A stretch of DNA of 64,000 bases from Atherix ibis (lineage: Eukaryota; Arthropoda; Insecta; Diptera; Athericidae). The stretch is from positions 81,371,868 through 81,435,867 of the forward strand of contig OY282607.1 in the NCBI GenBank assembly GCA_958298945.1. The letters are read 5' to 3'. Position numbers and translations under genes: made by a program. This document shows positions 33,801-44,880 of the stretch, piece after piece. The number at the start of each line of letters is the position of its first letter. Positions within the stretch are counted from its first letter, which is position 1. The notes under the pieces were generated by a model. It was given only the letters and a program-made list of their open reading frames with translations, had not been told where the DNA came from and searched no databases.

Positions 33801-35399
33801 GGACATCTTCCCATTTTTGATCGATTTAGTGCAGGCTGGGGTAGTAAAAAGATGAAAAAAACTGACGGTGGACTCTGGAAATTTTCTATTCTATTTTTAA
33901 TTTCGATTGTATTTTTTTTTCTTCTTCTCTTTTTATAATATTGATAAGCATTCATTACGGGCTTAAGTTGATGACGAAGATAAAAAAAAAATAAAAACGA
34001 ATGATTTCGGTTAGATGTGCTTAGACAAATATGGAAGTTACTTAAATCTGGAATGACTATGAACAGGCATGTATGGTGGCAAGAGCTAAAAGTCCGGTTA
34101 GGAAATGGCGAACGACTCTTAAATATTGTCTGTAAATATGGCCGATGGTGGATAGAGACGTGAATGGTGGTCGACTGTCTATCATATATCGACCAATAGC
34201 AGTAAACTGGTTTTTTGTGTGTGCGGCTGTGTCAATTTGAACATTTCAGAGCGATTCCTAGAATTTGGAATTAGCTTGCCAGCGCCGGACCAAATTATCT
34301 TCCGTCCTTGCGTCCATTCATGTCGTCACCAGAGGCGGCTCGGCTTGGCTCGTTGGTCTGGTTTTCTGGTTTATTCCAGAGACTTATTTGGTTTTGTAGT
34401 TTTCCTTTTTTGTAAATTTCGGTATTATTCCCTCTCGATCATGTTGTTAGCTGATAATCAATTGGTAGCTTATTAATGTTGTGAATATGCGATCGATAAA
34501 TGTGCGCAGATTCTACAACAACAACAAATCGCTGAATTTTCTACTATTGCGAATGAAGGGTACATGGTGTGAGATCGGGCGACGTACGCAGATCAGAGCT
34601 CAAACATCATCTAACATAAAATTATGGCAAATGGAAACGAGGTCGATCCATAGTTGAGAGGTGGTGGTCTGTGGGCGATCGATCGCACATGCATTCAGAA
34701 TGCGTACATGCATTCGGGCCTCATCAAACAAAAAGCATATCAACCGCATTGCACTGCATAGAACGCATTTTACACTGACCACGATCATTGTACGTGATCT
34801 GACCAGTAGATGATCCTCATTTCAATCGACCAAGCAAAAACCTATCTATAGGCATACTACTTCTTAATTTTATTTCTTTTATATAATTGCACTACTATAA
34901 AATGATACGCCAATATCATAACGTTCAGAAAAGAAAACAATATGCAGACAAAATAAACTGAAACGTTTAGCGAAGAAAGATGCCGACAATTAAAGAAAAA
35001 CTAAAGAAGGAAAAAGGAAATATTAAATGGAAGCTTTTATAGTCGTACAAATTTTACATATTTAATTGTGCGAAGGTTAAATTCTTATATTGTATCCCAT
35101 TTTGTCTGGTTTGAGGTGATCGAAATGGTGTCATTCTAAAAAAATTCCTATTGTAACTTAATACGTTCGGTGTGATTCGTGTGATGCGTCTTTCATAAAA
35201 ACAGAACTTGGCTTATTATATTATTTGCTTAAAAACTATTATTAACCGATGTTAAAAGAGCTTTAATTTTTCGTATTAAATCAAAAACGTGAAATTTGAT
35301 TAAATTTTTGAGAGAAATTAGGTAATGGAGATCCTCTTTCGGGGTAATCAAAATAAAACACCTGAAAATGAGGAAATATTTTATTTTGTTAATTTATTT
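33801..35399. other. Atx-1 intron 3: higher-complexity non-coding stretch
   Basis: 34030-34830 is clearly less A/T-biased than the intron around it, with words such as GGCTCGGCTTGGCTCG and paired GATCGATCG, and no recognised transposon. Short frames here show no family content. It is a candidate intronic regulatory region; sequence alone cannot show activity. Confidence 0.4.
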
Positions 35400-35927
35400 A
35401 TTTGTATATAAGATTTCTAAGATAAGGCCTAGAGGCCACTTAATAACGCCAGGACGATGAGGCCATTGGGAGATTTTATATATCGTTTGGATAAAAATTA
35501 CTAATTTAGAGTTAGTGGGATGAAATAAAATTAAAAAGGGGATACTTGGAAAAGGTATTTACACATCGATCTAGAACTTGCCCAATGGATAAAATAGCAC
35601 TTGAAACAAAAATTTTGAATATTGTGGTAATCACGAAGTAAATGTCGTTCATTGAGCCAAAAAGGAATGTCGTTGCCATAAAAGAAATTATGGATGAGGC
35701 GTTGATGCGAAAGTGTCGCTGATAGACTAGTTTATGGGTCTACAATTGGTCTATAGGTGCAGTTAGTAGACAAAGCATGTTTTGGACAACGGCAAGTTTT
35801 TCCCGCGAGGCGATCACCACATTCGTTGCCCACAATTCCCACATATTCCGGAAACCAACGTACGAGGGTCGTTCAATAAGTCCTTAGAAAAAGATGGAAA
35901 AAAACTGTTTTTTTAAAAAAAAAATTT

Positions 35928-37029
35928 TTATTTTTCAACATAATCTCGTTTTAGCTCTATACACTTTCCCAACCGTTTTTCCAAAATTTTTATCCCGTCC
36001 AAAAAATAGGATTTCGGAAGTTCTGCAAAATACTCATCCGTTTGAGCAATGACGTCCTCGTTGGAAGTGAACCGTCGTCCGCCAAGCCATTTCTTCAGAT
36101 AAGTGAAAAGAAATAGTCACTCGGGGCAAAAACTGGTGAATAAGCGGGATGCTGCAACAATTCCATTCTCAATTCCACAATTTTGGCCATGGAAACAGCG
36201 CAGGTGTGCACACGCGCATTGTCCTGATGCAAGAGGATTTTTTTCTTCTTCAGATGGGGGCGTTTCTCTTTGATTTCCTCGCTCAACCGTTGCAATAACG
36301 ACGCGTAATACGCTCCTGTTATTGTTTTTCCTTTTTCCAAGTAGTAGATAAAAATGATGCCCTGCGAATCCCAAAAGACCGTGGCCATCACCTTGCCGGC
36401 CGATGGCACAGTTTTTGCCTTCTTCGGAGCCCGTTCACCCTTGAACATCCACTGTGATGACTGTCTCTTCGTTTCTGGAGTGTAGTAGTGTATCCAGGTT
36501 TCGTCCACAGTGACATATCGACGAAGGAATTCGGCAGGATTGCGATGAAAGAGTGCCAACATAGCCTCAGAGTCCACTACACGATTGCGCTTATTCTCCT
36601 CAAACGCGGCAAGATGGGTGCCGTCTATTCTCCTCAAGACGGCACCCATCTTGTCGAGAGCAAACGCGGCACCCATCTTGCCGAAATTTTTTTCACAGAC
36701 AATTTTTCATGCAAAATTGAAGCGACTATACCTTGTGATATGTCCATGGCCTCAACTAATTCGCGCACTTTAATTCGCCGATCGTTCAAAATCAGATCGT
36801 GGATTTTGTCGATGATTTCAGGAGTAGACACCTCAACTGGGCGTCCTGAACGATGTTCATCTCTTGTGGATGAGCGGCCACGTTTAAATTCATTCACCCA
36901 ATTGTAAACCGTCGCAAACACAGGTGCAGATGTGCCATGAACTGCATCCAACTCGGCTTTGATTTCTTTAGGGCTTAAGCCTTTCAAATGGAGATGTTTG
37001 ATGACAGCCCTAAACTCGCTTTTTTCCAT
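35928..37029 (-). pseudogene. Mariner (DD34D) transposase pseudogene
   Basis: It begins MEKSEFRAVIKHLHLKG and runs through the paired helix-turn-helix DNA-binding region (ATVYNWVNEFKRG, SGRPVEVSTPEIIDKIHDL), the linker ARWVPRLL, the catalytic motifs VTVDETWIHYYTPE, LLHQDNARVHT and YSPVFAPSDY, and ends IELKRDYVEK. Exactly 34 residues separate the second and third catalytic aspartates, the mariner signature. Defects: a palindromic insertion after ARWVPRLL that breaks the frame, YSPDL changed to YSPVF, and a frameshift after SDYFF. A full-length mariner transposase is about 345 residues; this one would be similar. It is inactive. Confidence 0.88.
36611..36690. repeat. Palindromic rearrangement inside the mariner transposase
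   Basis: AAGATGGGTGCCGTC and GACGGCACCCATCTT form a perfect inverted repeat around a 14-base spacer-like loop (TATTCTCCTCAA plus edges), and a third, direct copy of GCGGCACCCATCTTG follows at about 36665-36680. It sits exactly at the conserved ARWVPRLL codons. Confidence 0.85.
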
Positions 37030-37706
37030 TGTTATGCACAAATAAATGTCGTTAACTTTAATCGACGATAGAAATTGACCTACGCTATGGATAGAGCTGA
37101 AATTTTGACAGCTTTCCTATCGATAATGTTACTTACAAAAAAAAGTATCTTTACCGACACTACGAGCGCAATTTCTCGGATTTTCTAAGGACTTATTGAA
37201 CGACCCTCGTAACTCCACATCTCTAATGTTTAGTAAATTATGTCGAATCACGTTAAGTACTGGGTCACTTCACAGGCTACTGATGGCTTTCAGGGTAGCT
37301 TAACTGTCCCTAAAAATAATTATAGTTGCCCGAAATATACAGCCACCTTATAGGAAAATATCCCACAATGTAGTTCAGGCATTTTTGTGCCTTTAATTTA
37401 CTGACTGTAAAAAATAATGTATCACAATTTACTGCAGACGATATTATATGGTCGTTGAGCCCGTACAACTTATGTCTCCCAAAGAATGTAGGACATTCCT
37501 CAACTCCTTGCCCAATCACGATTATCATTGCGGACTTTAATTGAGAAGTTTCGACCATTTAAGAAAATGGTGAAAGTATAATTTTCCATATTACAGATCA
37601 GTTGGGAAAACAAATATTTATATTGAATTTATTTTATTTTTATTTGGAATTATACGTAGTTAAGAATTTTGGGGAAGATAAATAACGAAAAATTTCTTCT
37701 TTACAG

Positions 37707-38630
37707 GTTGATATGACAGCATCTCTAGAGCATCCATTTTTCGTTTACGGACAGGGATGGGCATCGTGCAATCCAGAATTATCAATGCAAGTGTTTGGTT
37801 TGAAATGTCAACGTTTACAGGTCGGTGACGTTTGCATATCATTGATACCGCGTGAACAAGGACATGTCACACCAGTACTGCCATCGCCACCGTCATCTGT
37901 TCACTATAAAGACAGAGACGATGTGTCACCGCAAAATCTATCACGCAAATCGGTGGGTGGTAATTTAGCTTCAACAGTTCCAACAACTGCAACTAGTACT
38001 GCAGTTTCAAGCAGATTAACCACACCGCAAACGACACACTTGTCTTTGCCACCGCAATCTACCTCGGGACATTATCCAGTGCAACATTATGAAATTATGC
38101 GACCTTACGAAACTAGCCCTCCAGCTCTCCAACGTCATCAGTCGCCTCCAGGACAATTGGTTGCCATTACCAACGGGTTGCCATATCCCCAACCACAACA
38201 TGCACTTTCGCTTACCCATCAACATCCACAAGCACCGTTGCACCTTCCACAACCGCATCCACCTCAGCATCGTCCTCAACCGCATATAATCATCTCCGAT
38301 GCTCATTTCCAAAATAGCCGAACTAGTTTAACTGCAGACATCAGAGGTTCACCGCCACCGTCTCATTCGGCGCCCAATAGCCGTCCGCCATCAAATCAAG
38401 TCTACTATTTGGGAGTGCCAGATAATCAAGGACCGTCCAGCCTTGAAAGTAGTCCGAATGCTGCGACAAATTTCAGTACAGATTCAACTTCTCGTCTTAG
38501 CGAGAGCGAACAGCAAGCAGCCGCCACCGAAGCCACTTTGTCTCGAAAACGTCGATGGTCTGCTCCAGATAACATTTGTGATGATGATGATTGTCAACCA
38601 ACACCACATAAAATTATTAACAATTCTTAA
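37707..38630 (+). CDS. Atx-1: Ataxin-1 homologue, last coding exon (second half of AXH, C-terminal NLS motif)
   Basis: Acceptor TTCTTTACAG|GTTGAT, phase 0. The exon starts VDMTASLEHPFFVYGQGWAS and continues CNPELSMQVFGLKCQRLQVG DVCISL, completing the AXH domain at about residue 793 (human: EYPFFVFGQGWSSCCPE...SVGDVCISL). A long Pro/His/Ser-rich region follows. Near the end is SRKRRWSAPDN (38541-38573): this matches the nuclear localisation signal and Ser776 phosphorylation/14-3-3/UHM-ligand motif of human ataxin-1 (RKRRWSAPE). The protein ends shortly after at TAA (38628-38630). The Met inside the exon at 37713 is not a start. Together the AXH halves and the RKRRWS motif make the identification firm. 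Confidence 0.93.
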   Translation, partial: VDMTASLEHPFFVYGQGWASCNPELSMQVFGLKCQRLQVGDVCISLIPREQGHVTPVLPSPPSSVHYKDRDDVSPQNLSRKSVGGNLASTVPTTATSTAVSSRLTTPQTTHLSLPPQSTSGHYPVQHYEIMRPYETSPPALQRHQSPPGQLVAITNGLPYPQPQHALSLTHQHPQAPLHLPQPHPPQHRPQPHIIISDAHFQNSRTSLTADIRGSPPPSHSAPNSRPPSNQVYYLGVPDNQGPSSLESSPNAATNFSTDSTSRLSESEQQAAATEATLSRKRRWSAPDNICDDDDCQPTPHKIINNS

Positions 38631-40439
38631 TTTTAAAATAAATTAAAAATTTAATACAACACAAAATATTCAACAACAAAAAAAAAAAACCAAACTTACA
38701 GAACATTTTAAACGCCATTCAAAAAAAAAAAAACAATAAAAATGGATCAACATTAAATAATACAAATAATTGAAATTCAAATTTTGCATTTATATTTTGG
38801 CAAAAACTGCATAAAAATGGTATCGATTGAATAAAATCTTTAAGATAATAAATACAATGAATAAAAATATTTTATAAATAAGGGGAAGGAGAAGAGTCCA
38901 TATGAAAAAATATATATTATAAAAATTGTACAAAATACCTTCTGTACAATATTTTCAATAAAAAAAAACTGTACATAAAAATAAAAATTTTACATTACAA
39001 ATTTAATTATCAAAATAAAGGAAAAAAAATTTAACTAAATCAATAATTGTATATTATTATAAATGGTAAATTAAACACAAAATATAATAAAACAATATTT
39101 GTAGGGGAAAAAATTATTTTAATAATTTGAAAGATTAATCGAAAACTAAAAAAAAAATTATTGTATTTATTTTTTAAATAAAAATTAAATATATATAAAT
39201 TAAAAATGGAATATTTAGAATATAAGTGAGTATATACAATAGATAATGCTTACACCTATATGAAAAAATTAAATTTAATTAAAAGAACTTATTATTTTTT
39301 CAAACATAAAACAGATTGATTGAAAGAAAAACCATTTTAATTTCAACAATATTAATTAGCAGATATAATAATTAGGTTTTAAAAATTATATTTAAAAAAA
39401 ATTAATACTTGTAAATGGATATATTAATAATAAAAAAACAGATAAAAAAATAATAACATAATTAAATTGATGATAAAAGAATATCTAATTAGGAAAAATG
39501 AAATGTTTACACTAAAACAAAAAAAGGAAATAATTTTTTTCAATTTTTACAATACAAGATAGGAGCATATTTTTAGAGAAGAAAAAATTACAAAATACAA
39601 TAAAAAAATTTAGGGCTGTAAATATGAAATAATTGAAAATTTTAATAAGAAATTCAAAAATATAAATATTAGACAATACAAAACAGATCAAATAAAATTC
39701 AGATTATCTAACAAGATCCAATGTTAATAATAATTAATTAATAATAATAATAATAATAATAATAGTAATAACAAAATTCTTTAAAAAAAAAAAAAAAAGT
39801 AAAGAAAAATGAGAAAATAAAATTGCTTGTTTCTTTATTGTAACGATTTTAAGTGATCTTCGATCTGTGTTTGCATACGCCATCTGTTGATAAACTTATT
39901 AATAAGATGATAAAATAATTTTTATTATTTTTTAAATGATAATCAACATCTCTGCCGATTAGTAATAGAAATGAGATAAATTAGATTTAAAAAATTTTTG
40001 GAGAGAAACCAATAACAATAATAACAAATTAATAATTAAATAAATTTAATTGTTAATAATAATATACAAGATATAATTGCCTGTTAATGGATCCATATAA
40101 CAGCAAAAAAGTATAAATAAAAAAAAATTGACAGAAGAACGATCATAAAATGGAACAGACTTCATTTAGCCATGAATTGTTGGTAGGGAAAAATTATTAG
40201 TAAAAAATGTAATCTCTGCAATTGAAAATTTCCAAAGTATTCACAAAATCTGCAGCATCAGTGAAGCAAATGTCAAGAGAAAGATAAGTGGTTGACTTCT
40301 TTTCTTAACCACAAATTCATTAGGTAAAAGCAGCAACAAATGAAGCACTTCATTGAAATTTTGCAACCATGAAAAATTGACTTAAAACGGACAACACACG
40401 TGGGGCAGTTAAGAGAAACAATCCTAATGGTAGGAATAC
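38631..40439 (+). other. Atx-1 3' untranslated region and A/T-rich downstream DNA
   Basis: Many AATAAA-like signals follow the stop codon (for instance TTTTAAAATAAATTAAAAAT at once after it, and more at 38.8-39.2 kb), so the polyadenylation site cannot be chosen. The rest is low-complexity A/T, with an AAT run near 39740. Confidence 0.5.
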
Positions 40440-41430
40440 AATTTCGACAAAAACTGCAAATACTGTCAAAAATTTGCAAAATTCGTCCGAATTTGACATT
40501 TTTTTTAAAAATATAACTACATTTCTTTATATCTATTTAAATTTAAACTGTCAAAAAACAATCCTGTCATATTAAAAAAACACTGAATTTAACTTTTAAA
40601 ACTGCAGCTGTCAAAAAACAATCTTTTAAAAGTTCAACTGTCAAACAACTGCAAACTGAACTGCAAACACTGTCAAAAATTTGCGAATTTCGTCCGAATT
40701 TAACTTTTTTTTTTTTTAAATATAACTACATTCCTTTATATCTATTTAAATTTCAACTGTCAAAAAACAATCCTGTTACATAACAAATCACTGAATTGAA
40801 CTGCAGCACTTTTAAAACTGCAACTGTCAAAAAACAATATTTTTAAAGTTAAACTGTCAAACAACTGCAAACACTGTCAAAAATTTGCGAATTTCGTCCA
40901 AATTTAACTTCTTTTTTAAAGATGACTACAAATACCTTATTTCTATTTAAATTTCAACTGTCAAAAAACAATCCTGTTACATAACAAAACAGTGAATTGA
41001 ATGGCGGCATTTTTAAAACTGCAACTGTCAAACAACAATCGTTTAAAACTTCAACTGTCAAACAACAATCCTGTCACATTTCTATTTAAATTTCAACTGT
41101 CAAACAACTGCAAATACTGTCAAAAATTTGCGAAATTCTTCCGACTTAACTTTTTTTAAAAATATAATTACAATTACCTCATTTCTATTTAAATTTCAAC
41201 TGTCAAAAAACAATCCTGTTACATAACAAATCACTGAAATGAATGGCAGCACTTTTAAAACTGCAACTATTAAAAAACAATCTTTTAAAAGTTCACATGT
41301 CAAACAACTGCAAATACTGTCAAAAATTTGCGAATTTATTCCGAATTTAACTTTTTTTTAAAGATAACTACAAATACCTTATATCTATTTAAATTTCTAC
41401 TGTCAAACAACAATCCTGCCATATAACAAA
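40440..41430. repeat. Five tandem units of ~200-243 bases rich in AACTGTCAAA
   Basis: The block ACTGTCAAAAATTTGCGAA recurs with AATTTGC at about 40471, 40678, 40882, 41125 and 41325 (spacings 207, 204, 243, 200). Each unit holds three to five CTGTCAAA words, a TCTATTTAAATTTCAACTG block and CAATCCTGTTACATAACAAA. Non-coding. Confidence 0.88.
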
Positions 41431-41806
41431 ACATGGAAATAAATGGCTGCTGCATTGTTGCCGAAATTCGCATTTGCGGTGACTACAAATTTGGCGAGAG
41501 CATTTGTTGCTGTTAGTTTCCGAGCTTGTCATAAGGTCCCAACACAATGTGGCAGTATCGTTGAAATTGATATCAGAAGCAAGATTAATCTCTGTATGAT
41601 GATATGTGAATTAAAAATTTGAATTTAGCATAAAATATAAATAATAAACTGATCTGTTACTGACTCAGGCGAGACTCGTCATCGATTTTAGTTACTGTTA
41701 ATCGTTATCGTTAGAATTGTGTTCGGGGCTTAAATGTTCAATTGTCAACCATCACCAACCTAACATACCACGACTAATAATAATAGCGAATGAAACTGTC
41801 CATTAA

Positions 41807-41819
41807 TAATAATAATAAT

Positions 41820-41872
<53 letters not shown>
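41807..41872. repeat. (AAT)n microsatellite
   Basis: About 20 AAT triplets with one interruption (AATTATAAT). Confidence 0.9.
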
Positions 41873-42604
41873 ACAAATATTAACACACAAAAAAAATATT
41901 TTTAAGCTAATGTGATCCAAATAAAAGTATTAACTTTTTAATAAATAAAAACAAAAGAACTTCATAACAAAAAGAACAACACATAAATAGGTATTTTTAT
42001 AAAAAGAAAAAAAAACAAACATAGAAAGAAGATAAATGCAAAAATATTTAGAAAATATCTAAATGTACCCAAAAAAATAAAAAGATTTATTAAAAAAATA
42101 ATAACTGAGAGTTTCGTACTATTTGCATCGTCTTTGACTTAAGAAATAAAGTTTTTTTTTTAAAAAGAGATCAAAACCAATGACAAAAAAGAAAATAATC
42201 GTTTAATCAAAATTTTATCCATTAATAAAATCATAATTTCCTTTTTTATGCAGCAAAAAAAAAAAAAAAGGAAAAACAATTTCTGATTATAATTATTTTT
42301 GTACAATATTTTTTAATTTTTTGTTCTATTATTATTATTATTATTATTATTTGTCTCTCTTTATAGAGTTTTTGATTTCTTGTTAAAATTATAATATTCT
42401 CTATCATAGTTATTATTTTCTAATAATAGTAAGAATTAATAAAAAAAATTTAAAAAATTATAAATAATAATAATCATTATCATCAATAATCAATAAATAA
42501 TATTAAAAATGAAAAAAAAAACAATGATGATAATTTAAAAACAAAAAGATTTTTTTTTTACAATAACAATGATTATTTAAGATTATTTATATGATTAATA
42601 ACCC

Positions 42605-42606
<2 letters not shown>

Positions 42607-42649
<43 letters not shown>

Positions 42650-42650
42650 T
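42607..42650. repeat. (ATT)n microsatellite
   Basis: About 14 ATT triplets, uninterrupted. Confidence 0.9.
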
Positions 42651-44479
42651 TATAATTATCATATTATTTACTTTATAAACAAAAAATAATAATGTTTATT
42701 GAAAAATTTAATTAATTAAAAATATTTTTATTATTTACTATATATAAGTTTTTAGGATAATCAACAGAAAGAGTAATATTATTTTTGATTTCTTTCAATA
42801 AAATTAATTGAAATTGACTTTGTTTTATTATTTATTATAATTTTTATTTGCAATTAATTTCATTTTGGTTTTCCGGTTTTATTTCTTATTTATTTATAAA
42901 ATTTTGGAATTTTAGTTACAATTTAGCATTTGCGATGTTAAAAAAAAATCCCATATTCATCCTTATTTAATGTCATTTTTTTTTTAAATTAATCGTTTTT
43001 TTTTTGTTTCAAATCAAATTTTTTATCAAAAGGATTTTTTTTTATTATTTTTATTAAAAATAGATTTTTTTTAAATTTTTTTCTACATTATTAAATAACA
43101 TCGATAATAGTTAATATTGTTTTTTTTCTTTTATTTTCCTATAGTTTGTTTTGAAAAATTGGCTCAATAATTTTACATTTATTAAAATTTTTGATTTCAC
43201 TCAAAATGAAGCAGAAAAAAAATCTTATTAGGAAAATTTAAAATCAGGTTTGCAGAAATTATTATTATTATATTATTATTATTAAAGTGGTCTCTGTTTT
43301 ATAAAAAATGTGTTGTGATAAAGAGGTTTTCTTTTAATATTTACTGACTGAATTTTTGAATAGTAAAAGGTTCTTTCAAAAAATTGTCAAAAAAAAAAAG
43401 TTTTTATAGACTCTAGATGAAAGGTTGATATTGTATAAAATCCCAACAAATTTTTAAACTAAAAAAAAAACAACATAAAATAAGCATTTGATAATACCCC
43501 CTTCCCCCACCCCTTCAAAAAAATAAAAATAAATGGTTGGTTGTATTTTTTTTAATGAAAAAAAAAATAAACAGTATTTACGAATATTACATAAATTCAG
43601 ATAAATAAATATCCATTAAAATAATGAATAAAATTTATTTTAAAAATATTGTAAAATAAAGTAAAGAAATTATTTTCATAAAGAAATTTTTAAGAATAAT
43701 ACTATAATAAAATACTTAAAATTTTAAGAAATAGGTATTTATGTCATCGAATGTACGAATATAGTAAGTAGGTGTAAATATTATTTCAGGTGTTTATTAT
43801 TAATAATTGTTTTCATTTTATTTGTTTGTTTTTTTTAAATTATTTTGCTTATTTTGCTTTACAAGTCATTTAAATCTTTAATAAATGAATGAATATGAAT
43901 GCATAAATAAAAAAGAAAATGACAAATACAGATTTTTCAATAAAACAGATTCGAAAAATGGATTTGTGAAAATTTATAAGAAAAAAATTAAATAATAGGT
44001 TTTTTATTTTTGAATTAATAGGTAAATAAAAGTATGCAATTTAAAAAGAAAGATTGAATAATTAATAATAACAAATAAAGCTGTCTATAAATATATGTTA
44101 CGTGTGCCAATTAAAAAAAAAAACTACTTGAAAGACATTTTTAAATTTTAAAAATTAAAAAGTTAATATTTTTTCTTTTCCCATAAAAAGAATAAAAGAA
44201 TTTAATTAAATATGATAAAAAAAAATGCAAGTTTTATCTAGGTTAATTTGTCATATTATTTTTATATTGTAGAGCAAAATTAAAATTGTTTAAAAGAATT
44301 TTTTTAGATGAAAAAAGTGCTTTTGTCTAGATTTTTATAAATTTTATATAAAAAGAATTTTGGTTAGTTTTAATAACTACTATTTTGTGATAAATTTTTT
44401 ATCCATAGCAAATGGGAAATATCGACATTTTACTTTTGATTAAGAATGTAAAAGGTTATTCATTTTGTAAATACTAATT

Positions 44480-44880
44480 TTGAATGCTCTGTTTTCGAAC
44501 AAATTTTCTACAGCGATCGCTGGATACATCAATAAGTAAATTTGCTAAATACGGGGCTTTAAAAATCCACAAGTTACAGTAGAAGAGTAATTTTGTCCAT
44601 GAAAAACGACTGTCTTATATACAGTTGGGTCTGAAGGTGTCATTGAACAGTATTTATTTGAATTCTAAGAGCCAGTGTTCGTTTTTTTTAAAGTTTAAGT
44701 AAAAACAAAAAACTTTTTTTTACTTAAACTTAAAAATTTAAATTTGGATCAAATATAATTTCACAAGCCATATAACACTACAAATTTAGGCTTTATTACA
44801 CGAAAAGTTCTCAAGACGCATAATTTAGATATTTTGCTGATGCCCTCTTTCGTACACTATGTAAGCAAATAATCCTTAAA
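44480..44880 (+). mobile_element. Degenerate mariner transposase fragment
   Basis: FRTNFSTAIAGYIN near 44490-44540 corresponds to the first catalytic region and following GYVNK; later parts (TTNLGFI near 44790, TSQDA near 44815) are weak matches to the WFQQD and LISR regions. A local palindromic T/A-rich insertion (AAGTTTAAGTAAAAAC ... TTACTTAAACTT) lies at 44690-44730. Same family as 5.3 and 47 kb. Confidence 0.45.

Larger units (their letters stand above)
35861..37211 (-). mobile_element. Mariner element with both termini (1351 bases)
   Basis: TA-flanked, with terminal inverted repeats of about 28 bases beginning CGAGGGTCGTTCAATAAGTC. It is one of the best preserved transposons of the window. 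It sits in Atx-1 intron 3 in antisense orientation, inside an older retrotransposon fragment, so it is the younger of the two. An 82-base palindromic rearrangement lies in the middle of its transposase gene (36611-36690). Confidence 0.92.
35400..37560 (-). mobile_element. Non-LTR retrotransposon RNase H fragment, split by a mariner insertion
   Basis: Outside the mariner (35861-37211), the minus strand encodes pieces of a retrotransposon RNase H: right of it IIFRDS*ATLKAISSL (compare SDSQAALKAI), left of it RWFPEYVGIVGNECGDRLAG (compare WVPGHVGIVGNERADELA), followed by a decayed tail in the usual place of the C-terminal end of ORF2. The two halves abut exactly at the duplicated TA of the mariner and the reading frame is continuous across it. 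Stops show that the retroelement is dead. The clade (Jockey, I or R1-like) cannot be decided from this piece. Confidence 0.65.
41431..44479. other. AT-rich intergenic sequence with trinucleotide runs
   Basis: 41440-41760 is of higher complexity but unrecognised. AAT/ATT microsatellites follow at about 41807-41872, 42328-42352, 42607-42650 and 43258-43286. The rest consists of A and T runs. Confidence 0.5.

Noticed and set aside
37713..38630. The 305-codon frame starting at Met 37713 as a separate gene.
   Set aside because: The AXH domain continues across the splice from 29311 to 37707, so this Met is internal.
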